49,914 nt of DNA from an uncultured Burkholderiales bacterium (GTDB taxonomy: Bacteria > Pseudomonadota > Gammaproteobacteria > Burkholderiales > Burkholderiaceae_E): NCBI GenBank assembly GCA_903903975.1, contig CAIVAS010000235.1, forward strand, positions 1 to 49,914, read 5' to 3'. Made by a program: the position numbers and the translations under genes. Positions 8,323 to 16,994 of this stretch are shown here, one piece after another. The first letter of the stretch is position 1. Each line of letters opens with the position of its first letter. A model generated the notes under the pieces. The model was given only the letters and a program-made list of their open reading frames with translations. It had not been told where the DNA came from and did not search any database.

Positions 8323-9528
8323 ATGAAACGCCATTTTTTGAAGGCTGCAGCGGCCACTGCCGGTGCGCTGCTGGTTTCCCGGGCAGGATTCGCCCAGAAG
8401 AAGTACGACGACGGCGCCTCCGACAAGGAGATCAAGATCGGCGGGATCAGCCCCTATTCTGGTCCTGCGTCGGCCTACGGCACGATCGGCAAGGGCATCA
8501 AGGCCTATTTCGACAAGGTCAATGCTGAAGGCGGCGTGAACGGACGCAAGCTGGTCTGGGTGTCGTATGACGACGGCTACAACCCGGCCAAGACGGTCGA
8601 GATGGCCCGCAAGCTGGTCGAGCAGGACGAAGTGCTGCTGATCTTCAATGTGCTTGGCACGCCGACCAATTCGTCGATTCACAAGTACATGAATCAGAAG
8701 AAAGTGCCGCAGCTCTTCAATGCGACCGGCGCAACCAAGTGGGGCGAGCCCAAGGACTTCCCCTGGACGATGGGTTGGCAGCCGAGCTATCAGTCGGAAG
8801 CCAAGATCTATGCCCAGCACATCCTGGACACCAAGCCCAACGCAAAGATCGCAATCATTTATCAGAACGACGACTACGGTCGCGACTACCTGAAGGGCTT
8901 CGAAGACGGGCTTGGCGACAAGGCCAAGACCATGATCATCAAGAAGCTGACCTACGAGTCGACCGACGCCACGATCGACAGCCAGATGGTCGAGCTCAAG
9001 GCATCAGGTGCCGATACCTTCTTCAACATCACGATCCCGAAGTTTGCCGCCCAGGCCATCAAGAAGGCGGCCGAAATCGGCTGGAAGCCGACGCACTACC
9101 TCAACGGCGTGTCGTCCTCGGTAGCGTCGGTGATCATTCCGGCGGGTGTCGACAATGCGACCGGTGTCATCACCGCCTACTACCTCAAGGATCCGACCGA
9201 TCCGAGCTGGGGCGGCACGCCCGAGTACAACGACTGGTTGGTCTGGATGCAGAGGTACTACCCGTCGGGCGACATCAAGGACTCCAACAATGTCTATGCC
9301 TACTGCGCGGCGCAGACCCTGGTCGAGGTGCTGAAAAAATCCGGCAACAACCTGACCCGCGAAAACGTCATGAAGCAGGCGGCCAACCTTGATCTGAAGC
9401 TGCCGATGCTGCTGCCCGGCGTGAACGTCAAGACCAGTCCGGATGATTTCTTCCCGATTGAGCGCCAGCAGCTTCAGAAGTGGGACGGCAAGAGCTGGGT
9501 GCTGTTCGGCAAGGTCTACGGCCGCTGA
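8323..9528 (+). CDS. ABC transporter periplasmic substrate-binding protein, copy 3 of 3
   Basis: 401 aa from ATG 8323, with GAAGGAGA about 6 bases upstream. The leader MKRHFLKAAAATAGALLVSR is nearly that of copy 2. The N-terminal lobe keeps the shared landmarks (QKKYDDGASDKEI, SPYSGPASAYGTIGKG, DDGYNPAKTVEMARKLVEQD). The C-terminal lobe is the most divergent of the three: GVSSSVASVIIPAGVDNATG replaces the SVSNSAGAV-type segment, and the hinge-proximal WMQRYYPSGDIKDSNNVYAY differs too. This fits a changed ligand preference (inference). The 3' end overlaps the convergent formate dehydrogenase gene by 13 bases. Confidence 0.87.
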   Translation: MKRHFLKAAAATAGALLVSRAGFAQKKYDDGASDKEIKIGGISPYSGPASAYGTIGKGIKAYFDKVNAEGGVNGRKLVWVSYDDGYNPAKTVEMARKLVEQDEVLLIFNVLGTPTNSSIHKYMNQKKVPQLFNATGATKWGEPKDFPWTMGWQPSYQSEAKIYAQHILDTKPNAKIAIIYQNDDYGRDYLKGFEDGLGDKAKTMIIKKLTYESTDATIDSQMVELKASGADTFFNITIPKFAAQAIKKAAEIGWKPTHYLNGVSSSVASVIIPAGVDNATGVITAYYLKDPTDPSWGGTPEYNDWLVWMQRYYPSGDIKDSNNVYAYCAAQTLVEVLKKSGNNLTRENVMKQAANLDLKLPMLLPGVNVKTSPDDFFPIERQQLQKWDGKSWVLFGKVYGR

Positions 9529-12500
9529 ACCACCGCCGGCGTGTCGACGCGGTAGCCCTGCGTGGCGGCGATGTCGCCACCGGGGCGGATCGCCACGGCG
9601 CAGTACTTGAACTCCGGAATCTTGCCGACCGGGTCGAGTGCCGAATTGGTCATGAGGTTGGCGGCAGCCTCGTGATAGGCAAAGGGGATGAAGACCGTTC
9701 CGGGCGGCACGCCGTCGTCGCGGCGCACACTCAGGCTGACTTCTCCCCGTCGCGACCTGACGGTGATCGGGTCGCCGGTCTGCAGTGCCATCGCCGCCAT
9801 GTCGGCACCGCACAGTGATGCGGTGGCGATCGGCTCGATCGCATCGAGCACGCTGGCCCGTCGCGTCATGCTGCCGGTATGCCAGTGCTCCAGCTGGCGA
9901 CCGGTGATCAGCACGAAGGGATAGTCGGCGTCCGGTCGCTCGTCGGCCGGAATGAGCGTGGCCGGCACCAGATGGACGCGCCCGTCGACGGTATCGAAGC
10001 GCGTCATGAACACCGTCGGCGCACCCGGGTCGTCTTCCGTCAGGCAGGGATAGGTCACGCTCGATTCGCGCTGCAGCCGCTCCCAGCTGATCCCGGCGAT
10101 CGAGGTGTGCATCGCCTGGCGCATCTCTTCATAGACCTGCGCCACGCCTGCACTGGCCACCGCCTCGATTGCGGCCGCATTGGCAACGTCGCCGGCGAGA
10201 TCGGGGGTGGCCGTCCCGTAGTGCCAGTCCAGCCCCATGCGATGGGCAATCGCCTGGATGATCCAGAGATCGGGGCGGGCTTGCCCGGGCGGCGTGATCG
10301 CCTGCTTGCCCAGCTGCACCATGCGGTCGGTATTGCTGACCGTGCCGTTCTTTTCGGGCCAGGCGGTAGCCGGCAGCACCACGTCCGCGAGCCAGGCGGT
10401 CTCGGTCATGAAGATATCCTGCACCACCAGATGCTCGAGGCTGGCCAGGGCATGACGCGCATGGTTCAGGTCGGGGTCGCTCATGGCCGGGTTCTCGCCC
10501 ATGATGTACATGCCGCGGATCTTGTGCGGATCGCTGTCGTCGGCCAGCGCCTTGTGCAGGATCTCGACCACGGTATAGCCGGGCTGGTCGTCCAGCGTCG
10601 TGTTCCAGAAGGCCTCGAACCAGGCATGCGCCGACGTGTCGGTGACGCGCTGGTAGTTGGGGAACATCATTGGGATCAGGCCGGCGTCGCTCGCGCCCTG
10701 CACATTGTTCTGGCCGCGAAGCGGATGCAGCCCTGAGCCGGGCTTGCCGATCTGGCCTGTGATCGTGGCCAGGGCAATCAGGCAGCGGGCATTGTCGGTG
10801 CCGTGCACATGCTGGCTCACGCCCATGCCCCACAGGATCATCGCGCCGCGGGCGGTCGCAAAGGCGCGCGCCACCTCGCGCAGAGTGATGGCCGGGATGC
10901 CGCAGATCGGCGCCATCGCCTCGGGGCTGTAGGCCTTGACCGTCTCGCGCAGGGCCTCAAAGTTGCTGGCGCGCTCGGCAACGAAGGCCTGATCGACCAG
11001 CCCTTCATCGATCACCACATGGATGAGCGCATTGAGCATCGCGACATCGGTGTCGGCATTGAACTGGAGAGTGCGCCAGGCGTGTTTGCCGATGTCGGTG
11101 ATGCGCGGGTCGGCGAGCACGATCTTGGCGCCCCGCTTGGCCGCGTTCTTCATCCAGGTTGCGGCCACCGGATGATTGGCGGTCGGGTTCGAACCGATCA
11201 CGAAGATCAGGTCGGCATGTTCGACATCGTTGACCTGGTTGCTCACCGCGCCCGAGCCCACGCCTTCGAGCAGCGCGGCCACGCTCGATGCATGGCACAG
11301 CCGGGTGCAGTGGTCGACATTGTTCGAGCCAAAGCCGGTACGCACCAGCTTCTGGAACAGATAGGCCTCCTCGTTGCTGCCCTTGGCCGAGCCGAAACCG
11401 GCGAGCGACTTCGGGCCATGCGTATCGCGCAGATCCTTGAGCCGCCCGGCCGCAAGCGTCAGCGCCTCGTCCCAGGAGGCCGGCCGAAAGACCCTCGACC
11501 AATCGGCGCTGTCGCGGTTGAGCGAAGAAAGCATCTCCGGGTCTTTCGCGACGTCGGTCCGGCGGATCAGCGGCACGGTCAGGCGCTGCGGGCTGTGCGC
11601 ATAATCAAAGCCGAAACGGCCCTTGACGCACAGCCGGTCGTGGTTGGCCGGTCCGTCGCGACCATCGACGCTGACGATCCGGTTGTCCCGGACCTTGTAG
11701 GTCAGCAGGCAGCCCACCCCGCAGAAGGGGCAGACCGAGTCGACCTTGCGATCAACGGCCTGGCTGCCGATCAGGGTCTTGGGCATCAGCGCGCCGGTCG
11801 GGCAGGCCTGCACGCATTCGCCGCAGGCCACGCAGGTGCTCTCGCCCATCGGGTCGGCCAGATCGAACACGATCTCGCTGTGCGCGCCGCGCAGGGCATA
11901 GCCGATCACATCGTTGACCTGCTCTTCGCGGCAGGCGCGCACGCAGCGCGTGCACTGGATGCAGGCATCGAGGTTGATCGCCATGGCCGGATGCGACAGG
12001 TCGGCTGCCGGCTGCTCGCGGCGCAGCGCCTTGAGCGCGGGTCGCACGGTGACATCCATGCGATCGGCCCACTGGCTGAGTTCGCCATGCTGCAACGACG
12101 GGTCCTGCTCGTCCCACTTGTAGCCGGTATCGGGCATGTCGGACAGCAGCATCTCGAGGATCATCTTGCGGCTGCGCACCGCACGCGCGCTGTCGACCTC
12201 GACCTGCATGCCGGCGGTGACCGTGCGGCAGCAGCTTGGTGCAAGCGTGCGCTCACCTTTGATTTCGACCACGCAGGCTCGGCAATTGCCGTCGGCCCGG
12301 TAGCCATCCTTGTAGCAGAGGCGGGCGATGTTGACACCGCAGCGCTCAGCCGCCTTGAGGATGGTCTCGCCCTCGAAGGCATGGACCGGGGACTGGTCGA
12401 GTGTGAAGGCAATGGTCGGGATCAGCGTTGCTGCCGCCGAGTCAGGCTTGCTGTCGTGCGAACCGGCCGCCGAAATCATCGTCGAACCAGCGGACGAACC

Positions 12501-12533
12501 AGCGGACGAACTGACGGGAATACGATCGGTCAT
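9516..12533 (-). CDS. fdsA: NAD-dependent formate dehydrogenase, catalytic alpha subunit (FdsA-like)
   Basis: 1005 aa molybdenum enzyme oxidising formate to CO2 and passing electrons to the FdsB-type subunit. Residues 1-38 are a Ser/Ala-rich extension. A [2Fe-2S] domain follows (Cys73, 84, 87, 101), then two [4Fe-4S] ferredoxin clusters (CIQCTRCVRAC at 191-201, CVACGECVQAC at 234-244), then the bis-MGD domain with its own [4Fe-4S] site (Cys268, 271, 275, 302). The Mo ligand is Cys413 in CTRLCHASS, not selenocysteine, with the conserved His414 beside it. The dinucleotide-binding C-terminal domain ends near residue 990. The start lies 2 bases after the stop of the fused fdsGB gene, so the two are co-transcribed. 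The protein should be cytoplasmic, as no Tat leader is present. Confidence 0.9.
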   Translation of the reverse strand: MTDRIPVSSSAGSSAGSTMISAAGSHDSKPDSAAATLIPTIAFTLDQSPVHAFEGETILKAAERCGVNIARLCYKDGYRADGNCRACVVEIKGERTLAPSCCRTVTAGMQVEVDSARAVRSRKMILEMLLSDMPDTGYKWDEQDPSLQHGELSQWADRMDVTVRPALKALRREQPAADLSHPAMAINLDACIQCTRCVRACREEQVNDVIGYALRGAHSEIVFDLADPMGESTCVACGECVQACPTGALMPKTLIGSQAVDRKVDSVCPFCGVGCLLTYKVRDNRIVSVDGRDGPANHDRLCVKGRFGFDYAHSPQRLTVPLIRRTDVAKDPEMLSSLNRDSADWSRVFRPASWDEALTLAAGRLKDLRDTHGPKSLAGFGSAKGSNEEAYLFQKLVRTGFGSNNVDHCTRLCHASSVAALLEGVGSGAVSNQVNDVEHADLIFVIGSNPTANHPVAATWMKNAAKRGAKIVLADPRITDIGKHAWRTLQFNADTDVAMLNALIHVVIDEGLVDQAFVAERASNFEALRETVKAYSPEAMAPICGIPAITLREVARAFATARGAMILWGMGVSQHVHGTDNARCLIALATITGQIGKPGSGLHPLRGQNNVQGASDAGLIPMMFPNYQRVTDTSAHAWFEAFWNTTLDDQPGYTVVEILHKALADDSDPHKIRGMYIMGENPAMSDPDLNHARHALASLEHLVVQDIFMTETAWLADVVLPATAWPEKNGTVSNTDRMVQLGKQAITPPGQARPDLWIIQAIAHRMGLDWHYGTATPDLAGDVANAAAIEAVASAGVAQVYEEMRQAMHTSIAGISWERLQRESSVTYPCLTEDDPGAPTVFMTRFDTVDGRVHLVPATLIPADERPDADYPFVLITGRQLEHWHTGSMTRRASVLDAIEPIATASLCGADMAAMALQTGDPITVRSRRGEVSLSVRRDDGVPPGTVFIPFAYHEAAANLMTNSALDPVGKIPEFKYCAVAIRPGGDIAATQGYRVDTPAVVQRP
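12484..12512. repeat. 12-bp tandem repeat inside the 5' end of fdsA
   Basis: GAACCAGCGGAC occurs twice in a row (12484-12495, 12496-12507), followed by a partial third copy. On the coding strand it gives the SSAG repeat in the N-terminal tail of the alpha subunit, outside any metal-binding motif. Confidence 0.7.
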
Positions 12534-12535
12534 GG

Positions 12536-14341
12536 TCAGATTGCTCGATCGCCGCTGACTTCATCCGCAAAGTAGGTCTGAACGCAGCGGATCGGGTTGG
12601 GCGCGGCCTGGCCCAGCCCGCAGATCGAGGCATCGGCCATCACCGCATTGAGATCGTCAAGGGTCGGATGGTCCCAGGCGGCCGCCTGCATGAGTTGCAC
12701 CGCCTTGGCGGTCCCGACGCGGCAGGGCGTGCACTGGCCGCAGCTCTCGTCGGCGAAAAATCGCATCATGTTGAGCGCGGCATCACGGGCACGGTCGTGC
12801 TGGCTGAGCACGATCACTGCGGCCGATCCGATGAAGCAGCCGTGGGGCTGCAGCGTGTCGAAGTCGAGCGGAATATCGGCCATGCGAGCCGGCAGGATTC
12901 CGCCCGATGCCCCGCCCGGCAGATAGGCTGCGAGGGTATGCCCCTCGAGCATGCCCCCACAGTATTCGTCGATCAGTTCGCGCGCGGTGATGCCGGCCGG
13001 CGCCAGCTTGACCCCGGGCTCACGCACCCGACCGCTGACGCTGAAGCTGCGCAGACCACGTCGGCCGTGGCGACCGAATCCGCTGAACCAGGCAGCGCCC
13101 TTCTGGATGATGTCGCGCACCCAGAAGAGGGTCTCGAAATTGTGTTCGAGCGTCGGCCGCCCGAAGAGGCCGACTTCGGCGATATAGGGCGGACGCATGC
13201 GAGGTTCGCCGCGCTTGCCTTCGATGCTCTCGATCATCGCCGACTCTTCGCCGCAGATGTAGGCACCCGCGCCGCGGCGCAGCTCGATGCGCGGCAAAGG
13301 GCAGGGCGGATCGGCCTGCAGGCGGGCGATCTCGTTTTGCAGTATCGCCCGGCAGCCGTGGTATTCGTCGCGCAGATAGAGGTAGCAGGCCTCGATGCCG
13401 ACCGTCATCGCCGCGATCAGCATGCCCTCCAGAAAGCGATGGGGGTCACGTTCGAGATAGGTCCGGTCCTTGAAGGTGCCCGGCTCGCCCTCGTCGATAT
13501 TGACCGCCATCAGCCTTGGGCCGGCTTGCCCGCGCACGATCCGCCATTTGCGACCGGCCGGAAAGCCCGCGCCGCCCAGGCCGCGCAGGCCTGAGTCTTC
13601 CATGGTGGTGATCAGCACTTGCGGGTCGTGACGGCCCTGTGCGATCGCCTGGGCGAGCGCATAGCCGCCCTGCGCCAGATAAGTCTCGAAGCCGACATAG
13701 TCGGGGGCGATCAGGTTCTGCGACCGGCTGTCGGTGACCGGCTGCTGCGCCAGCGCTGCCGCATCGAAGGCGGCGCTGCCGGCGGCGCCAGGATGGCTGA
13801 TGGCGCCCTGGGCCACCGCCTGCTCGATGGCCTCAAGGCTTGCGCGGGGCACCGGATGCTGATGGACGATCGCCACCGGCGCCTGTTCGCAACGGCCGAC
13901 GCAGGGCGCAGCGATGATCCGGATATCGTCTCGCCCCAGCACCTGCGGCAAACCTGCGAGCAGCGCGGGCGCGCCGGCGAGTTCGCAGCTCAGCCCCTCG
14001 CAGACCCGCACGGTCAGGGCCGGCGCGGCGGCATCGTCCTTGAGCACCTCGAAGTGGTGATAGAAGGTCGCGACCTCGTAGACCTCGGCCATCGGTATCA
14101 ACATCTCGGCGGCAAGCGCCACCAGATGACGATCGTGCAGCCCCCGATATTCATCATTGAGCCGATGCAGATGCTCGATCAGCAGATCGCGCCGATGCGG
14201 CCGGTGGCCGATCAGGGCACGCAGCTCGGTCAGCGCCTGATCGTCGGTCTGACGGCCCTTGAGTTTGCTGCGCCGACGGATTTTCTGGCGCATGTCGGCG
14301 ACGGAGGCAAGCGCCACGCCTGTGATCGGGGAAGAAGCCAT
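12536..14341 (-). CDS. Formate dehydrogenase gamma-beta fusion (FdsG/NuoE domain + FdsB/NuoF domain)
   Basis: 601 aa joining two proteins that are usually separate. Residues 15-175 are NuoE/FdsG-like with a thioredoxin-fold [2Fe-2S] site (Cys114, 119, 147, 151). A linker of about 30 residues (175-210) leads to a NuoF/FdsB-like part: FMN site LRGLGGAGFPAGRKW (252-266) and NIDEGEPGTFKDR, NADH-binding GAGAYICGEESAMI (357-370), and the [4Fe-4S] site ESCGQCTPCRVG plus Cys574. It should take electrons from FdsA and reduce NAD+. ATG 14341 lacks a clear ribosome site; Met17 is an alternative. The gene is first in a leftward operon with fdsA. A bidirectional [NiFe]-hydrogenase diaphorase is excluded by the FdsA neighbour. 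Confidence 0.88.
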   Translation of the reverse strand: MASSPITGVALASVADMRQKIRRRSKLKGRQTDDQALTELRALIGHRPHRRDLLIEHLHRLNDEYRGLHDRHLVALAAEMLIPMAEVYEVATFYHHFEVLKDDAAAPALTVRVCEGLSCELAGAPALLAGLPQVLGRDDIRIIAAPCVGRCEQAPVAIVHQHPVPRASLEAIEQAVAQGAISHPGAAGSAAFDAAALAQQPVTDSRSQNLIAPDYVGFETYLAQGGYALAQAIAQGRHDPQVLITTMEDSGLRGLGGAGFPAGRKWRIVRGQAGPRLMAVNIDEGEPGTFKDRTYLERDPHRFLEGMLIAAMTVGIEACYLYLRDEYHGCRAILQNEIARLQADPPCPLPRIELRRGAGAYICGEESAMIESIEGKRGEPRMRPPYIAEVGLFGRPTLEHNFETLFWVRDIIQKGAAWFSGFGRHGRRGLRSFSVSGRVREPGVKLAPAGITARELIDEYCGGMLEGHTLAAYLPGGASGGILPARMADIPLDFDTLQPHGCFIGSAAVIVLSQHDRARDAALNMMRFFADESCGQCTPCRVGTAKAVQLMQAAAWDHPTLDDLNAVMADASICGLGQAAPNPIRCVQTYFADEVSGDRAI

Positions 14342-14370
14342 CGTCGTGGACTTTGCTCAGTGCATCAACT

Positions 14371-14823
14371 TCAGCGCACTTCAAACAGGTAGCTGGCTCG
14401 CTGTGCCGGCGCGACCGTCGGTGCATCGAAGGGGCGGCGATATTCGAAGCGCAGGATGCCTGAGCCCGACTTGACCGCGACGAAGGTCCAGCGCTCTTCG
14501 CCCGGCGATCCGACGACATCGTTGCGGCCCGGCACATAGGCCGCGTCGTAAAGCGCTGCGACGACCACCGGCATCGGCTCGATCATGACCCAGCGGTAGC
14601 CGGTCGAGGGGTTGCTCGGCAGTCTGACCTCGACCACCTGTCCCTCTTTCATCTCGAGTCGATAGCTGCGCAGCGTGGCGATCATCGGGCCCTCGCGGGC
14701 AGGCTCGCTGCTCGGTCCGCCAACCACCGGCCTTGCGCAGCCGCCAGCCAGCAGCAGCACGCCGAGCAGCCCGAGGATCGGAATGAGTTTGTTGCGCAGT
14801 GGTGTGAACGACTTGCCCGTCAT
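14371..14823 (-). CDS. Chagasin-like (inhibitor family I42) lipoprotein
   Basis: 150 aa from ATG 14823, preferred over ATG 14835 because GGAGAG lies about 6 bases upstream of it. Residues 1-28 form a lipoprotein signal peptide ending in LLLAGGC (lipidated Cys29). The mature part carries the NPSTGYRW loop (71-78), the hallmark of chagasin-type inhibitors of papain-like cysteine proteases, plus the later pattern ERWTFVAVKSGSGILRFEYRRPF, which matches the family's third binding loop. It probably sits at the outer or inner membrane facing the periplasm. The target protease is not in the window. It lies 29 bases downstream in orientation from the start of the formate dehydrogenase operon and may be its own unit. 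Confidence 0.82.
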   Translation of the reverse strand: MTGKSFTPLRNKLIPILGLLGVLLLAGGCARPVVGGPSSEPAREGPMIATLRSYRLEMKEGQVVEVRLPSNPSTGYRWVMIEPMPVVVAALYDAAYVPGRNDVVGSPGEERWTFVAVKSGSGILRFEYRRPFDAPTVAPAQRASYLFEVR

Positions 14824-14892
14824 GCTGCTCTCCATGCGCGCGACATTGCTGCCGGCAATGCTACACGCCGGGCAGCAGGCTTTCAGTGTTCA

Positions 14893-15780
14893 TCAGGATG
14901 CATTCAGGGAAACACCCCTCGCTGTGCCGGCAGACGGTGCAGCGCGTTCGCCAATCGTGATCCGGTGCAGCAGACGACGGTGACCTTCATAGCCGCCGGT
15001 GGCGGCATGAACCAGGCAGCGGTTGTCCCAGACCAGCAGCATGCCGGGCTGCCAGCGATGCCGGTAGATGAATTCGGGCTTTTTCTGATGCTGGTAGAGC
15101 GCCTCGAGCAGCGGCGTCGATTCGTCTTCGGACATGCCCTCGATGCCGATGGTGTAGCCCGGACTCACGAAGAGCGCGGTGCGACCGGTCTCGGGATGCA
15201 CCCGGGCGATCGGATGCTGACGGGTGCGCATCGCGCTGTCATCGAAGCGGATCGCCATCGAGCGGCCTTTGGCGCGGTCTTTCTCGCCGTAAAAGCCGTC
15301 TTTCGCATAGCCGCGGCGCGCCGAATGGATGCCCGACAGGCCGCTCAGACGCGCTTTCATCTCATCGGGCAGTGCGTTCCAGGCGGCGTACTGGCAGGCA
15401 AAGAGCGTGTCGCCGCCCTGGGGCGGGATGATCGTGCCGTAGAGCGCGGTCGCCGCCGGCGGTATTGGCAGGAAGCTCCAGTCCGAATGAAAATTCTCGG
15501 CAAAGATCGGTGCTTTTTCGTCGGGCTCGCGGCGGATCTCGACCACATGCGCATGGCCCGGAATCGGCGCGATGTAAGGGTCCTCGCCGCGCGGACCGAG
15601 CACGAGCGTGAAGCGCTCGAGATCTTCGATCGACATTGTCTGATCCGGGAAGGCCACCACGCCGTGGGCGAGCCAGGCGGCACGGATCGCGTTTGCAGTG
15701 TCGGCCGACAGGGGCGAGGAGAGGTCGACCCCCCTGATATGCGCGCCGCAGGCAGCGCCGCTGGGTTCGATCTGGATCAT
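14893..15780 (-). CDS. TauD/TfdA-family Fe(II)/2-oxoglutarate dioxygenase
   Basis: 295 aa from ATG 15780, chosen for its GGAGAC ribosome site and because MIQIEPSGAACGAHIRGVDL is the normal TauD-type beginning; the longer frame to 15909 adds an unrelated tail. Iron ligands are His98 and Asp100 (NFHSDWSF) and the distal His258 (NRCLVHAATGGYEGHRRLL), followed by the Arg that binds 2-oxoglutarate. GTIIPPQGGDTLFACQYAAW is the usual family core. The family hydroxylates taurine, phenoxyacetates, alkylsulfates and others; nothing here fixes the substrate. It is divergent from the TctC-type binding protein, which may indicate a shared organic-acid role (inference). Confidence 0.85.
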   Translation of the reverse strand: MIQIEPSGAACGAHIRGVDLSSPLSADTANAIRAAWLAHGVVAFPDQTMSIEDLERFTLVLGPRGEDPYIAPIPGHAHVVEIRREPDEKAPIFAENFHSDWSFLPIPPAATALYGTIIPPQGGDTLFACQYAAWNALPDEMKARLSGLSGIHSARRGYAKDGFYGEKDRAKGRSMAIRFDDSAMRTRQHPIARVHPETGRTALFVSPGYTIGIEGMSEDESTPLLEALYQHQKKPEFIYRHRWQPGMLLVWDNRCLVHAATGGYEGHRRLLHRITIGERAAPSAGTARGVSLNAS

Positions 15781-15992
15781 GGTGCGGGTGTCTCCGAAAC
15801 GCAGGCGCGTGGGTTTGCGCAGGGATGGGTCGTGCTGGCAGATCGGCGCGCCCTCTGAATTCATCTGGCCGATTCTTCGCGATGAGCGGGGAAGGGTCAA
15901 GCCGTGCAATCCGATTTTCGTTCGGGCTACACTGCGCGGCAGTCCCCCTCGCCCTCAATCCTCTGCCTGATTCCCGAGCCATCGGAGCCGCT

Positions 15993-16979
15993 ATGACCCA
16001 TTTTGTCCGTTCACTGCTTGCCGCGCTCATCGGCGCTGCGGCCATCGTGTTGCCGAGTGCTGCCAGCGCACAGTCCGACAGCTGGCCGAGCCGTCCGATC
16101 AGGATGGTCTCGCCGTTCCCGCCCGGTGGCACCACCGATCTGTTGGCCCGCCAGCTGGCCCCCGGCCTGTCGCAGGCGCTCGGTCAGCAGATCATCGTCG
16201 AGAACCGCGCCGGCGGCGGCGGCTCGCTCGGCACCGGTCAGGTCGCCAAGTCGGCCCCCGACGGCTATACCTTCGTGCTGGTGTTCGATTCGCATGCGGT
16301 CAATCCGAGCCTGATTCCGAATCTGCCCTTCGATACCCGCAACGATCTGGCGCCGGTGATGCTGATTGCCACCGGTGCAATGGTCATTACCGCGCATTCG
16401 AGTCAGCCCTGGAAGACCTTCAGCCAGTTGCTGGCCGCAGCCAAGGCCACACCCGGACTGCCCAACTACGGCACCATCGGTTCGGGCAGCCTTGCCAACC
16501 TGGCCATGACCACGATGGGCGTGCAGGGCGGATTCACGCCGACGCATGTGCCCTACAAGGGCGGCGGCCCGCTGGTCCAGGATGCGATCGGCGGCCATGT
16601 GCCGGTGGCCATCGGCAGCATTGCCCTGTTTGCACCGCACATCAAAAGCGGTGTGCTGGTCCCGCTGGCGGTGACCACCACCACGCGCGATCCGGTGCTG
16701 CCGAATGTCCCGACCGTCTCGGAGCAGGGCCTGCCCGGCTTCGAAGCCACCGCCTGGTGGGGCATCCTGGCGCCTGCCAAGACACCGCCGGCCATCATCG
16801 CGCGCATGAATGCCGAGGTCACCAAGCTGCTGCGTGATCCGCAGATGCGCGAAAAAATGGCCAATCAGGGTATGAACATCGTGGCGTCTACGCCTGAGGC
16901 CTTCGGCAAATTCATCGACGAGCAGTCGGTCAAATGGGCCAAGGTGGTCAAGGAAAACAATATTCGCGCCGGAGAATAG
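15993..16979 (+). CDS. Bug-family tripartite tricarboxylate transporter substrate-binding protein (TctC-like)
   Basis: 328 aa from ATG 15993 (weak ribosome site CGGAGCCGCT). A Sec signal peptide ends at SAASAQ. The mature protein has the Bug signatures WPSRPIRMVSPFPPGGTTDLLARQLA, IIVENRAGGGGSLGTGQVAKSAPDGYTF, and the late VPTVSEQGLPGFEATAWWG. Bug proteins bind carboxylic acids with high affinity; many are orphans, as here, because no TctA or TctB gene is in the window. A possible -10 TACACT lies at 15928-15933 with a poor -35. It converges on folE with a 15-base gap. Confidence 0.9.
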   Translation: MTHFVRSLLAALIGAAAIVLPSAASAQSDSWPSRPIRMVSPFPPGGTTDLLARQLAPGLSQALGQQIIVENRAGGGGSLGTGQVAKSAPDGYTFVLVFDSHAVNPSLIPNLPFDTRNDLAPVMLIATGAMVITAHSSQPWKTFSQLLAAAKATPGLPNYGTIGSGSLANLAMTTMGVQGGFTPTHVPYKGGGPLVQDAIGGHVPVAIGSIALFAPHIKSGVLVPLAVTTTTRDPVLPNVPTVSEQGLPGFEATAWWGILAPAKTPPAIIARMNAEVTKLLRDPQMREKMANQGMNIVASTPEAFGKFIDEQSVKWAKVVKENNIRAGE

Positions 16980-16994
16980 GCGCGCCAGCGCGGC

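Noticed and set aside
9516-12533. Selenocysteine formate dehydrogenase
   Set aside because: The Mo ligand position is a Cys codon and there is no in-frame TGA within the gene.
10803-12575. 590-codon open frame on the plus strand
   Set aside because: It lies fully opposite fdsA, whose metal-binding motifs are unmistakable. The composition (His, Arg, Gly, Ala) is that of an antisense shadow.
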